Source: Engraulis encrasicolus
Taxonomy: Eukaryota; Chordata; Actinopteri; Clupeiformes; Engraulidae
NCBI RefSeq assembly: GCF_034702125.1
Contig: NC_085861.1
Coordinates: 5,493,349 to 5,557,348, forward strand
Direction of reading: 5' to 3'
Length of the DNA stretch: 64,000 bases
Position numbers and translations under genes: made by a program. The notes under the pieces were generated by a model, which saw only the letters and a program-made list of their open reading frames with translations, ran no database searches and was not told where the DNA came from. Within the stretch, counting starts at the first letter, position 1. Every line of letters begins with the position of its first letter. This document shows positions 49,745-60,243 of this stretch, one piece after another.

Positions 49745-50010
49745 GAGGGGCGTTTGCATTGCATAACACTCCACGACATGGAACCGTAATTAGTTGACAG
49801 GCGACCCGCAGCGCATACAGCCCTTCCTCTAAACGTGGACCTGTAACATTTGGTTAGCTTTTCTCCTTTCATAACATTCACATTTTCCTTTCTGCTTGGA
49901 TCGAGGGCGTTTGCGTTGCATAACGCTCCACGACATGGAACTGTAATTAGTTGACAGCCCGCAGCGCCTCTAAACGTGGACTTTTTTTCTTTCATAACAT
50001 TCACATTTCC
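49745..50010. repeat. Imperfect tandem duplication, about 150-bp unit
   Basis: GGGCGTTTGCGTTGCATAAC, CTCCACGACATGGAAC and TAATTAGTTGACAG occur twice. No conserved protein recognised in either strand. Confidence 0.75.
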
Positions 50011-50861
50011 TCCGCTTTTGTCCAGTCCACAAAATCGGGTTCATACGTCTGTGTGTAGCCAACGAGCCTCCCTTGTAATATTCCCAGCGAGTTTACTTCT
50101 GCCTTTTCAGTGAGTAGCCGAGTCAGTGTGCGCTGCGCTCTGAAACATGGTGCTAGACAGCTGGGCCATTTGACATACGGTGTGTTACTCGTAGGCTACA
50201 AAGGGAGGTTCTTTCGTTGGCGGGCACATACCCCACAGGTGATTTCAGTTGCGCTCAGAGAGAGCACGGGAGAGAACGCGTCTTTCGTAATTGCTTTGCA
50301 GTCGTGTGAATTTGGTTAACTCTGGCACGGAAGCTCACTGCTTTGTGCCTTGACGGTGAAGCTGGTATTGACAAATAAGTGCATAATTCACCTAAAGGGT
50401 GAACCCATAAGCGCATGATTGATTCACCCAAACGGTTTTATTTATTTATTATTTGTCGATGTTTACATTCTTTCCCACATGAACATGATGCTGAAATGGC
50501 GTGATACTAAAGGTTGATACTAATAAATGTCTAGTAATTTGTAATGTAGCCTACTTGATCTATGTGACATTTGAAATCATATGGTTCATTTGATCTATGT
50601 GACATTTGAAATCATATGGTTCATTTCCAAATCCAAGAATGGTAAGCTTATTATAGCCTAAACTGCAAAAAATAAAGCCATGTCTCGCCATTTTGCTGCC
50701 TGCCACATTATTTGCAGATTCCATGGGCAATATGACCAATAAACAAAAAGTACATCCTCAGGGGGGCGTTGACAGGTTAGGAGGAGGCCAGGGGCCGTTT
50801 GGGCATAGTTGGAACTGGCATAGAGGGACGCATCTGTTGTCCGCCTGTCGGCCTTGTTTAA
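50011..50861. other. Unique sequence, no gene supported
   Basis: 50549-50624 holds a 36-bp direct duplication (GATCTATGTGACATTTGAAA...). The relatively GC-balanced stretch 50030-50330 could be a first exon or promoter, but nothing identifies it. Confidence 0.3.
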
Positions 50862-51195
50862 AGGGACACTGTGTCAGATTTTTAATCGTTTATTTACAGA
50901 ATTCATGCTGCTCATTCATTAATGTTACCTTTTTATGAATACTTACCACCACCATCAAATTCTAAGTATTCATTATGACTGGAAAAATTGCACTTTTCAT
51001 ACATGAAAAAGGGGATCTTCTCCATGGTCCACCATTTTGAATTTCCAAAAATAGCCATTTTTAGCTGCAAAAATGACTCTACTTGGACCATACTAGAAAA
51101 TATTTGTTTATTACTTAGTAAACGTTCGTGTAAAGATCAAATTTGGCAATAGGCAGCCCAGTTTCAATGAGCAGCATAGTTGCAGTACCTTTTTC
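50862..51195 (+). mobile_element. TTAA-type MITE (family A), copy 5, right end lost
   Basis: TTAA at 50858-50861, AGGGACACTGTGTCAG start; sequence stops matching after GCAGTACCTTTTT. Confidence 0.85.
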
Positions 51196-51439
51196 ACTCA
51201 CAAACCCGGGTATAACTGTAAACTGCTGAAACAAGAAAGCTTTTTGCCTGGGCCCCTGTTGCGAACATACATCTTGTTCATCATAAAATAAAAAAGGTGG
51301 GGATGATGAGGGGAGGAGAGGGGGAGTTATTCACACTGACCTCTGTGTTTGTGTGATAACAGCTACCCAGGGCTGGGCATTTTTGACCTAGAGCAACCCC
51401 TCGCATAGCCCTACTGTTTGTCTAAAATTATTAAATTAT

Positions 51440-52075
51440 GATAGTCCTCAGGCTCAGTCCATTGTCTATAGTAGACTCTAACTGCAGATGGCCCATTCAA
51501 ACTTCGCTGAACTCAACTCACTCAACTAGCATACATCATAACAACATTGCCATGACAGGCCTTAGTTATCAGATTAAGACTTGGTCATTACAATTTTGAG
51601 GACAATAGATCAAGTCAAGTCAAGTCAAAGTTTATTTATAGAGCACTTTAAAATACAACAAGATAGCTGACCAAAGTGCTGGACAGGCAGATAAAAGGAC
51701 TTGAGGACCCCTTAAGACACACAAAGACAACAACAAAAATAAATAAAAATAAACATAGAAACAGTGTAATCTTTGAAGCACTTAAAAACAATAATAACCA
51801 ATAGAAAACTACAGAAGGCTCATGTAACAAATTAGAAGAAGGGCAAATAATAAGTAAAACACTAGATAAGAAAAACTAGGAAGTTTATAGAGAGTTAAAA
51901 GCTAAGGCATAAAAATTATGTCTTAAGATGGTTTTTAAAAACCGATAGGGATGGGGCCGAACGTATGTGGGCTGGGAGCTCGTTCCAGAGTTTCGGGCCT
52001 ATGACCGCAAAGGCTCTGTCTCTGGCTATATAATAACGTTATAATACATGCTCTGGACAAACGGGTTAAAGATGG
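51440..52075 (-). repeat. R1 repeat split by a LINE fragment
   Basis: 51470-51610 and 52028-52075 (GTTATAATACATGCTCTGG) are the two parts of a reverse R1 copy. Confidence 0.55.
51612..52027 (-). mobile_element. 5'-truncated L2/CR1-like LINE with intact C-terminus
   Basis: On the minus strand: ARDRAFAVIGPKLWNELPAH then IRSAPSLSVFKNHLKT-stop. This is the same C-terminal motif as FYASKLWNQLPDDIKNAPTI in the LINE at 60.2 kb. Tail is (TTGAC)n. Confidence 0.85.
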
Positions 52076-52141
52076 GCAAATTGGCTGCCCCATCTAAATG
52101 GTGGGTGGGTCTCTATGGGTAAATAACAACAGCAACATCGT

Positions 52142-52905
52142 CCACACGGCACCAGGAAAATGCCCTGGATGCCAGATTACAGGTCCACCAGGAAAATGCC
52201 CTGTATGCCAGACTACCAGTCCACCAGGAAAATGCCCTGTATGCCAGACTACCAGTCCACCAGGAAAATGCCCTGTATGCCAGACTACCAGTCCACCAGG
52301 AAAATGCCCTGTATGCCAGATTACCAGTCCAGCCCACCGGGAAAATGCCCTGTATGCCAGATTACCAGTCCAGCAGGAAAATGCCCTGTATGACAGATTA
52401 CCATTCCAGCCCACCGGGAAAATGCCCTGTATACCAGATTACCAGTCCACCAGGAAAATGCCCTGTATGCCAGATTACCCGTTCAAATCCACCAGGAAAA
52501 TGCCCTGTATGCCAGATTACCAGTCGAGTCCACCGGGAAAATGCCCTGTATGCCAGATTACCAGCCCAGCCCACCAGGAAAATGCCCTGTATGCCAGATT
52601 ACCAGCCCAGCCTCACTGGGAAATGCCCTGTATGCCAGATTAAAAATCCAGCCCACCAGGAAAATGCCCTGTATGCCAGATTACCAGTCCAGCCCACAGT
52701 GAAAATGCCCTGTATGCCAGATTACCAGTCCAGCCCACCGAGGAAATGCCCTGTATGCCAGATTATCAGTCCAGCCCACCAGGAAAATGCCCTGTATGCC
52801 ATATTACCAGTCCAGCCCACAGTGAAAATTCCCTGTATGCCAGATTATCAGTCCAGCCCACCAGGAAAATGCCCTGTATGCCATATTACCAGTCCAGCCC
52901 TGCAT
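52142..52905. repeat. Minisatellite, 36-45 bp unit, about 18 copies
   Basis: Units of AAAATGCCCTGTATGCCAGA followed by TTACCAGTCCAGCCCACCGG, with short (36-bp) units on the left and longer ones on the right. A single related unit occurs at 57250-57300. Confidence 0.95.
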
Positions 52906-53139
52906 CGCCTCTCATCACAAGCTGTTCCATTGGGTGATGGATTGGCTGTGTCAATTATATTGATGTTTATACTGCTAGCGGGCTCCAAGCTTTGCAAGCT
53001 CCAAGTTAATCCATGCTATTTGTTTCGTCACTGAAATACAACCGTTTACAAACGGACTGTAGGTCGTATCATATTTACAGTGCAGATGATGTACTCTACA
53101 GTAGAATCATATTGTCAGGATGTTGTATTTGCTGTCCTT

Positions 53140-53305
53140 TTCGTTGTGCCATGAGTACCCCCTAACTCATATTTTACATCACTTTTTCTATTGCAGTGTG
53201 ACTATGCTCCATGCATTTGTTAAAATTACATTTTTCCAAGTACCCCCTGCAGTGTGCTCGCATACCCCAAGTGGTACACGTTCCCCTGGTTGGGAAACAC
53301 TGCTC
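53140..53305 (-). mobile_element. hAT-type fragment (GTACCCC family)
   Basis: CCCCTGGTTGGGAAACACTG at the right end. Confidence 0.55.
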
Positions 53306-53559
53306 TAGAGCCCTCCTTAAGCGATAACCCCACGTCACAGGACAGGACTCACAAGCAAACTGACTGAGACCACATCAATAAAAGTCTCAGTACGGTTCAC
53401 TTCTGAGGGGTCTTGGTACACTTTGGAGCGTTTACATATGCGCAGAAAATGCTGAGTCACAGATCTGAGTTCTCTTACGTAAATGGCTGGAAGGGACCAG
53501 ATGTGGAAGCCCTATAAGTGGACCAAAAAGTGAACCGCTGAAAAGGTTTGGGTATTGAC

Positions 53560-53690
53560 TGTTACACTGGGGAGCCGGGTTTGATTCCGGCCTGAGATCC
53601 TTTCCTCCCCCCATCTCTCTCTCCCACTCCCTTCCTGCTGTCACCATCTCTCACTATCCTGTCAAATAAAGACATAAAAGCCCATAAACG
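53560..53690 (+). mobile_element. SINE fragment
   Basis: GCCGGGTTTGATTCCGGCCT (B-box-like) followed by CATCTCTCTCTCCCACTCCC as in the SINE at 10630-10800. Confidence 0.5.
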
Positions 53691-53944
53691 TGTAAAAATC
53701 ATACTAAATGACTGCTGTGTGCAAACGTGTGCTACTGTAAGTTTCTGTGTGCAGTGTATTTGCCAGTCTGTGTACTGTGCAGGGTAATGATTGGCTGTTA
53801 TCTAATAGCAGTGCTAGTCAGTCAGCCAGAAGTAGTTAGACAGCCGTCAGCTGTTTGCAAACATGAGTGAGGTCAACTGTGTGGGTCTGTGTGTGTACTA
53901 TACTGTAATGTACTGTATGATGTGTGGGTCTGTGTGTGTAACGC

Positions 53945-54101
53945 AGGGCCGCTGACAGCTTTCGCCGGTCCCGGGACAAAGTAATCTGAAAGGGCCCCCC
54001 ATGCAATACATACAATGTAATGAGCACCCAATTTTGGGTCCCCTCTCTACCAGGGCCCAGGACAACAGACCCCTTTGCCCCCCCCCTGTCAGCTTCCCTG
54101 C
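53945..54101 (+). mobile_element. hAT-type MITE (CAGGGCCGCTGACAGC family)
   Basis: CAGGGCCGCTGACAGC at the left, CTGTCAGCTTCCCTG at the right. Confidence 0.65.
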
Positions 54102-54129
54102 TGTAATGTACTGTAAGATGTTCAGGGTG

Positions 54130-54338
54130 TTCAGGGACGTTGACAGCTTAGGGCCGGGGCCGTGACAAAGTTATCTGAAAAGACCCCCCTCCACCCAGAC
54201 CTCCCGCCCCTAACCAAGTACATAGGCTACAATGTAATGAGGACCCAATTATGGGCCCCCCTCTCTCCTTGGGCCCGGGACAACTGACCCCTTAGTCCCG
54301 CCCCACCCGCACCCGCTGTCATCTTCCCTGATGAGTCT
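54130..54338 (+). mobile_element. hAT-type MITE, second copy of the CAGGGCCGC family
   Basis: CAGGGACGTTGACAGCTTAG at the left, CTGTCATCTTCCCTG at the right; directly follows the first copy. Confidence 0.6.
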
Positions 54339-54985
54339 TGTTGTGTCTGATGTTTGTTGTGTGTGTCGTGGAGACATTGCGTGTGTCTGACGTGTGTGTG
54401 TTGTGTGTGTCGTGGTGAAGTTGCGTGTGTCTGACGTGTGTGTGTTGTGTGTGTCGTGGTGAAGTTGCGTGTGTCTGACGTGTGTTGTGTTGTGTGTGTC
54501 GTGGTGAAGTTGCGTNTGTCTGACGTGTGTTGTGTTGTGTGTGTCGTGGTGAAGTTGCGTGTGTCTGACGTGTGTTGTGTTGTGTGTGTCGTGGAGACAT
54601 TGCGTGTGTCTGACGTGTGTGTGTGATGTGTGTGTTGTGGAGAAGTCGCATGTGTCTGACGTGTGTGTGTTGTGTGAGAAGTTGCGTGTGTCTGACGTGT
54701 GTGTGTTGTGTGTGTCGTGGTGAAGTTGCGTGTGTCTGACGTGTGTGTTTTGTGTGTATTGTGGAGGGTGAAGTTGCGTGTGTCTGACGTGTGTGTGTGT
54801 GTTGTGTGTGTCGTGGTGAAGTTGCGTNTGTCTGACGTGTGTGTGTGTGTTGTGTGTGTCGTGGTGAAGTTGCGTGTGTCTGACGTGTGTGTGTTGTGTG
54901 TGTCGTGGAGACATTGCGTGTGTCTGACGTGTGTGTGTGTTGTGTGAGAAGTTGCGTGTGTCTGACGTGTGTGTGTGGGTGGTTG
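54338..54985. repeat. Minisatellite, about 45-bp unit (GTGTGTCTGACGTGTGTGTG)
   Basis: About 15 units with GTCGTGGTGAAGTTGC. Contains N at 54516 and 54828. The frames it opens are artefacts. Confidence 0.95.
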
Positions 54986-55829
54986 ACGTTTAAGGGCGTA
55001 ACGCAAAAAAAAAAAAGTTTTTCAAATTCCTGAAAAAAATGATGGATAAAAATTGGAAAAAAAATAGAAAAAAATAAAGAAAAAAATGCAGGAAAATGGA
55101 GTCACACCACAGGGAATTCACTGCATTATGGCCATTTTAATCCTTTTGTATACATGACTGACATCTGAGCTCATGCTAACTTGATAATGATATTGTTTTT
55201 AATCTTTTCCATTTCGAAAAAACTTTTTTTCCCCTTCTATAAGAGCAGTCACACCACAGGACACCATAAAATGAACCTAAGCATTGCGTGACAGAAACAT
55301 TGCAATATGAAAACATATTAAGAGGTTAAGAGTCACCTTAAACTTCCACAGCACTCTCCAATAACTGAGGTACTGACTGGTTAGGAGCCAGTCTTTAAGA
55401 CCCTTGTAGTTGGCTTTGCAGCTGCCCATTCACAAACATTGACATACATGTCACCCCACAGGACGCAATTTGTGTTACGAAATTGAACTTGTAGTTAATA
55501 TTACCGTCTTGAGTTTTTTTCACATTCACATATCTTAATATAAAGTTAATATTTATGCAATCATGCCAAATGCTTCATACATTATTCAAAATGTTGTTGG
55601 TTAATTTATATATATATTATATTCCAGGTTTCATTAATGTTACAGTCACACCGCAGGATATTTGACATATAAACCTTTACATAAATCTTAACAAAAACAT
55701 TTCTTCTCATCTAAGACTAATATGAAACATAATGTACCACATCTTCTTTCATTGACATTTGTTTTTTAAAGGAAAAATAACAGTTTTGTAGGTTTTTAAC
55801 CAATGTTACGAAAAAACAAGGCGTCAAGG
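54986..55829. other. Island between two blocks of the same minisatellite, with spaced TCACACC-CAGG motifs
   Basis: AGTCACACCACAGG-like motifs at about 55101, 55249, 55452 and 55643. Otherwise AT-rich; no gene. Confidence 0.5.
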
Positions 55830-56455
55830 GTGTGTGTCTGTTGTGTGCCGTGGTGAAGTTGCGTGTGTCTGACTTGTGTGTGTTGTCGAGACGTTGCGTG
55901 TGTCTGACGTGTGTGTGTTGTGGTGAAGTTGTGTGTGTCTGACGTGTGTGTGTTGTCGAGACGTTGCGTGTGTCTGACGTGTGTGTGTTGTGGTGAAGTT
56001 GTGTGTGTCTGACGTGTGTGTGTTGTGGTGAAGTTGCGTGTGTGTGTGTTGTGTGAGAAGTTGCGTGTGTCTGACGTGTGTGTGTTGTGTGTGTCGTGGT
56101 GAAGTTGCGTGTGTCTGACGTGTGTGTTTTGTGTGTATTGTGGAGGGTGAAGTTGCGTGTGTCTGACGTGTGTGTGTATTGTGGAGGGTGAAGTTGCGTG
56201 TGTCTGACGTGTGTGTGTTGTGTGTGTCGTGGTGAAGTTGCGTGTGTCTGACGTGTGTGTGTGTTGTGTGTGTCGTGGAGGGTGAAGTTGCGTGTGTCTG
56301 ACGTTTGTGTGTGTTGTGTGTGTTGTGTGAGAAGTTGCCTGTGTCTCACATGTGTTGTGTTGTGTGAGAAGTTGCGTGTGTCTGACGTGTGTGTGTTGTG
56401 TGTGTCGTGGTGAAGTTGCGTGTGTCTGACGTGTGTGTCGTGGAGAAGTTGCGTG
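55830..56455. repeat. Second block of the 45-bp minisatellite
   Basis: Same units as 54338-54985. Confidence 0.95.
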
Positions 56456-56883
56456 TGTGAAACGTAGCAGATTGCTCCTCTCAGGGTCCATTAGCTCATG
56501 CTTGCCTTGCTGTTGCAGTAGCTCAGGCACATTGCAGGCATCACCAGGGTTGCCACCACCACATCGCATCGCCAACGCCACACTATTAACACCAGAACTG
56601 AACTAGGAACAAAAAATAGCCTGGGCATTTCTGTCATAACTATAATACATTTTATGGGCTCAGTGCATTGTATTAAGGATTCACCAACGGCCCAACTCAT
56701 CTAAGTTGCTGCCTGGTCTCTAAGGGGAAAAAACAAAACCTGTCTCAAGATGGCGCACTTGTGCACTTCAGGCACTATGTGTCAGTGCCAGTACATAGAC
56801 AATGCACTGAAACATAGTACCCAAAGTATCATTTGAGACGTGGTAACAAACACCAGAAGCATCGGCCCCTGAGGACTGCTGGC

Positions 56884-57245
56884 CCAGTGTTTCTCAACCT
56901 GGGTGCCAGGACACCCTGGGGTCCTGCAGGCCACCCTCAGGGGTGCTGCGGAAACGTGGCTGATAAATAAATGATGCAATATAATACATATTTGTCTAAA
57001 TTGATAAGTTAATGCTAGTCAGTGGAATCTTTCATCTGCCATTTACGCACAATAAAGTAAATATATGTCGCCCCAGTCAGCTGAAACTTCGAATGTAGGT
57101 CGTGTGACGTCTCCAAATGTGTTACTTTTCTAAGCTTGTGTGGTATCGGATGCGATGCCATGTTATGGCTTGTTGGTTTGGGGTGCCTTGAAATTTTTCA
57201 TGAATTGAAAGGGTGCCTCGTCTAAAGAAAGGTTGCAAAACACTG
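56884..57245 (-). mobile_element. hAT-type MITE ('GGCACCC' family), reverse copy
   Basis: CAGTGTTTCTCAACCTGGGT at the left, GGTTGCAAAACACTG at the right. Confidence 0.65.
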
Positions 57246-57424
57246 TACTGGCCCCCTGGGAAAGTGTCCTGTATGCTAGATGATGATGCCAGTCCAGCCC
57301 TGCCTGTACCCCACCCCCATTACCACAGGACGCAACCCCCCCTCCCCCTCCCCGTAACCCGCCCCCCTTCCCTTACAACCCCTCCAAGAAAAATGAGGCG
57401 TCATGTGCCTATTGACACAGAGAA

Positions 57425-57625
57425 ATGAGAAAAAATTACATTATCGCAGGACTTTTATGGAGCACGCGGCTGACAGGGGCCAAAAAAGCTCATTGAGCTC
57501 GTTTCTTATGCCAGCAGTGGCAATTAAGTTGATTTGATGTGGCGATGACAGCACAGGCCCTCCCTCCAGTCCGCTTGTTCTCAGCTGCTATCATCAGCCT
57601 GACTGGCTGGCCAGCCGGTGTTCTG
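57425..57625. other. Candidate conserved non-coding element
   Basis: Repeat-free, balanced composition, with GGCAATTAAGTTGATTTGAT (homeodomain-like TAAT core) and GGAGCACGCGGCTGACAG. Suggested only by texture; no comparison possible here. Confidence 0.25.
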
Positions 57626-58082
57626 ACAGGTCTTCCTACATTGTCATATTTTCCAACGTAATATTGTTTACAGTAAAATACAAAACAGTAACACCAAACA
57701 GGGTGTTAGATTTACGAGATGAAAGATATGAAAATAAAATCGCATGGTCATGGATACAAATACTACCAAAAACCTGGATTTTTATTAAACGTTAGCAAAA
57801 CCGCAAGGAAAACCGCCAGCATAACGAGTCAGTTAGCTAAGTTGCCAGGGTCACACTTCAATTTCTAAGACACGCATACACAAATTACACACTTGTAGTG
57901 TACATTGTAAATTTAAGGACTGATCTGTTCTCCGCTAATATTGCACAGTCTTGGGATCAGCTGGTGTTGACGTTTCAAGGTCTGCGCATGCCCAATAGGG
58001 GTTTGTAGGATTATCTGTCATGTAGGAGTATTTTACAGAACACCGGCCCGCACCTGGTGTGATGTAGCCAGCCCATGACTGG
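57626..58082. other. Nothing recognised
   Basis: AT-rich, no exon or repeat family identified. Confidence 0.35.
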
Positions 58083-58636
58083 CTTTAAAGGGGCTCTATG
58101 CAGGATTAAAAGTTTAATTAATCACTGTCCCGAGTAAGACGATGCTTATTTGAGTCATTAGTAGGTGAACGATGACTCTCGCGACCACTTCCACGGTTCG
58201 CTGTCAGAAAACCCCAAATGCAAATTTTTGACAGAGCGGTATGCTTCGAGTGTCGTGGTGAACACTTCTCATACAAAAAAATCGCTTCATACACCATATT
58301 CATATTTGTATCAACTGCTGGCATTCCGTGATGAAAAACATTCTCACAGCGAGAAAAACATTCTCAGCATTCTCACAGGCATGCCACGGGCACCGCACAA
58401 ACTATGTCATCCTACATTTTGCCCATTTAAACGGATCCTCTCTGTCTTACAACACAAATTGTAGTGACCATGTCATAATCTGCTACTTACGTAAGACTAA
58501 CTGCAATGTCATTGCAATGTTGTTATTATATGATGCAGCACAAAGAGGTTAATTACAATCCTAACGCACCAATTTGTACAAAAGCAAATGAGCGCACCCC
58601 ACCCTGGCTCGGGTCGTCTCGGGTCAGGTCATCCTC

Positions 58637-58857
58637 AGTGTTGCCAGATTGGGTGGTTACCCGCCCAATTGGGCTACTTGGGATGGCCGTCTGCGGGTAA
58701 AAACGGGAAAAATTGGCCATTTGGCGTTTTTTTTTTTAAGCCGTTTTGTGCCCATAGAAACCAATGCAATTTGTTGAAATTGGGCGGAATTTAGCGCATT
58801 TTGGCGTTTTTTGAGAACCTTTTGGTCGGGTTTTGGTCAGACAAATCTGGCAACACT
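58637..58857. mobile_element. hAT-type MITE (GTTGCCAGAT ends), second copy
   Basis: CAGTGTTGCCAGATTGGGTG at the left, CAAATCTGGCAACACTG at the right. Confidence 0.75.
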
Positions 58858-58997
58858 GGTCAGCCTGTGCTGCAGCTGGTTGCTGCTGGTGCTGGTTGTT
58901 GCCATGTGGTCCAGAGATATCACGCTCTGCCCTGGGCGTGCTGTGAGGCAGCAATCCGCTCTTGCAGTGCAGTAGAGTTGGGGTCAAACAAACACTT

Positions 58998-59175
58998 ATG
59001 CCTCTTTTCCACTGCCGGTTTTCTGGTAAGCCTACAGCTCGACAACACGCGACTTGGCCACCACTTTTTGCTTTACGATTGAGCAGTGTCGTGCCTATTC
59101 GAAAAGCAAAAAGTCTCTTTCGAGTCACGCTTTGTCGAGCTGTAGGCCTACCTGAAAACTGGCAGTGGAAAACAG
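58998..59175. mobile_element. 178-bp MITE with about 45-bp inverted ends
   Basis: ATGCCTCTTTTCCACTGCCG and ATGCCTGTTTTCCACTGCCA (right end read inward), continuing to CCTACAGCTCGACA in both. Confidence 0.75.
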
Positions 59176-59230
59176 GCATTACCGTACTATACTTACTGTA
59201 TGCACTGAATGCGCTTGTGCTGTTTAGACC

Positions 59231-59390
59231 CGGGGTCTGTCTATAGGCCAACTTCAAATGTAGAGAAGACACGCTCACACTATCGCCTGTCTGTAGGCCG
59301 ACTTCAAAAGTAGAGAAGACACGCTCACACTATCGCCTGTCTGTAGGCCGACTTCAAAAGTAGAGAAGACACGCTCACACTATCGCCTAA
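59231..59390. repeat. Three tandem copies of a 49-bp unit
   Basis: GTCTGTAGGCCGACTTCAAA then AGTAGAGAAGACACGCTCAC; the second and third copies are identical over most of the unit. Confidence 0.9.
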
Positions 59391-59436
59391 TGATTCTTCT
59401 CACAGCTTTTAACTGGGTGCTGATTCCACTTAAACC

Positions 59437-59565
59437 ATAAATGAATAAAGGAAGCAAAGGACAGCACTTTACATGCTGAAGGCTCTGCCCGAAACGTTCG
59501 TGGGTGAATAAACAAAGAAAAAATCTGAAGAGTGCTGTCCTTATTTGCTTCCTTCATTCATGTAG
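59437..59565 (+). repeat. Inverted repeat with module GCTGAAGGC...GCCCGAAACGTT
   Basis: Outer arms ATGAATAAAGGAAGCAAAGG and reverse relative; core 59474-59498; then GTGAATAAACAAAGAAAAAA. Confidence 0.7.
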
Positions 59566-59670
59566 GCCAACTCCCTTCTGCTTATGCTTGTTCATGTCAG
59601 TGTTGACCATTTATTTACTACGGCTTGATGAGACTGAACATCACAACTTCTGGAACATGTGAGTGCACAA

Positions 59671-59930
59671 TAGGGGTGTAAATCACAGCCTCCATGACGA
59701 TACGATTCAATATCGATGTCTTATTATTCGATGCGATACGTTTTGATTATTTTTGATACTTAAGAATGCCCCACGAAACGATACTATTCGATTCGATTTT
59801 TTTCCCAATTACTTTTCCACTTCTATTGAGTTATTGGGCAGGGGCTAGCAATTCGATTATTTTCAATACTTAAGAATGCCCCACGATACGATGCGATTCG
59901 ATTCAATCATAAGAATATATCGCGATATAT
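59671..59930 (+). mobile_element. hAT-type MITE (TAGGGGTGTAAAT family), second copy
   Basis: TAGGGGTGTAAATCACAGCC at the left; same ATACGATTC and AAGAATGCCCCACGA blocks as 32562-32857. Confidence 0.75.
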
Positions 59931-60243
59931 GTATAATAATACAATGCAACCATTTTCAATACCGTATTTTGCAGTGAGTGAATGAGAAGTTTTGCAACAA
60001 AGGCAAGGCAAGGCAAGGCAAGTTTATTTATATAGCGCATTTCATACACAGGTGCAACTCAATGTGCTTCACAAAGTTAACAAATGTAAATGAAAGGAAA
60101 CAGGGAAGAAAGAAGGAAATGAATTAGAGTCAAAAAGCATTTAAAAACATTAAGATAAAACATAAGGTAAAAATAATAATAAAATAAAATAAAATGAAAC
60201 AAATTAAATAAGAAATAAAAATAATAAGAATAAGTAATTTAAG

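Noticed and set aside
49660..50330. Novel gene from the frames at 49660-50004 and 50110-50319
   Set aside because: No conserved motif, and the first lies over an imperfect tandem duplication; splice and coding evidence are lacking.
52142..52905. CRISPR array
   Set aside because: Units are directly adjacent variants without unique spacers, and the window is a vertebrate genome.
52098..53034. Frame of 229 codons with PGKCPVCQ repeats resembling a zinc-ribbon array
   Set aside because: The CxxC-like pattern is the translation of the 36-45 bp minisatellite; it shifts between all three frames and lacks a gene context.
54227..56581. His/Thr-rich frames of over 200 codons
   Set aside because: Translations of the GTGTGTCTGACG minisatellite; contain N bases and no conserved domain.
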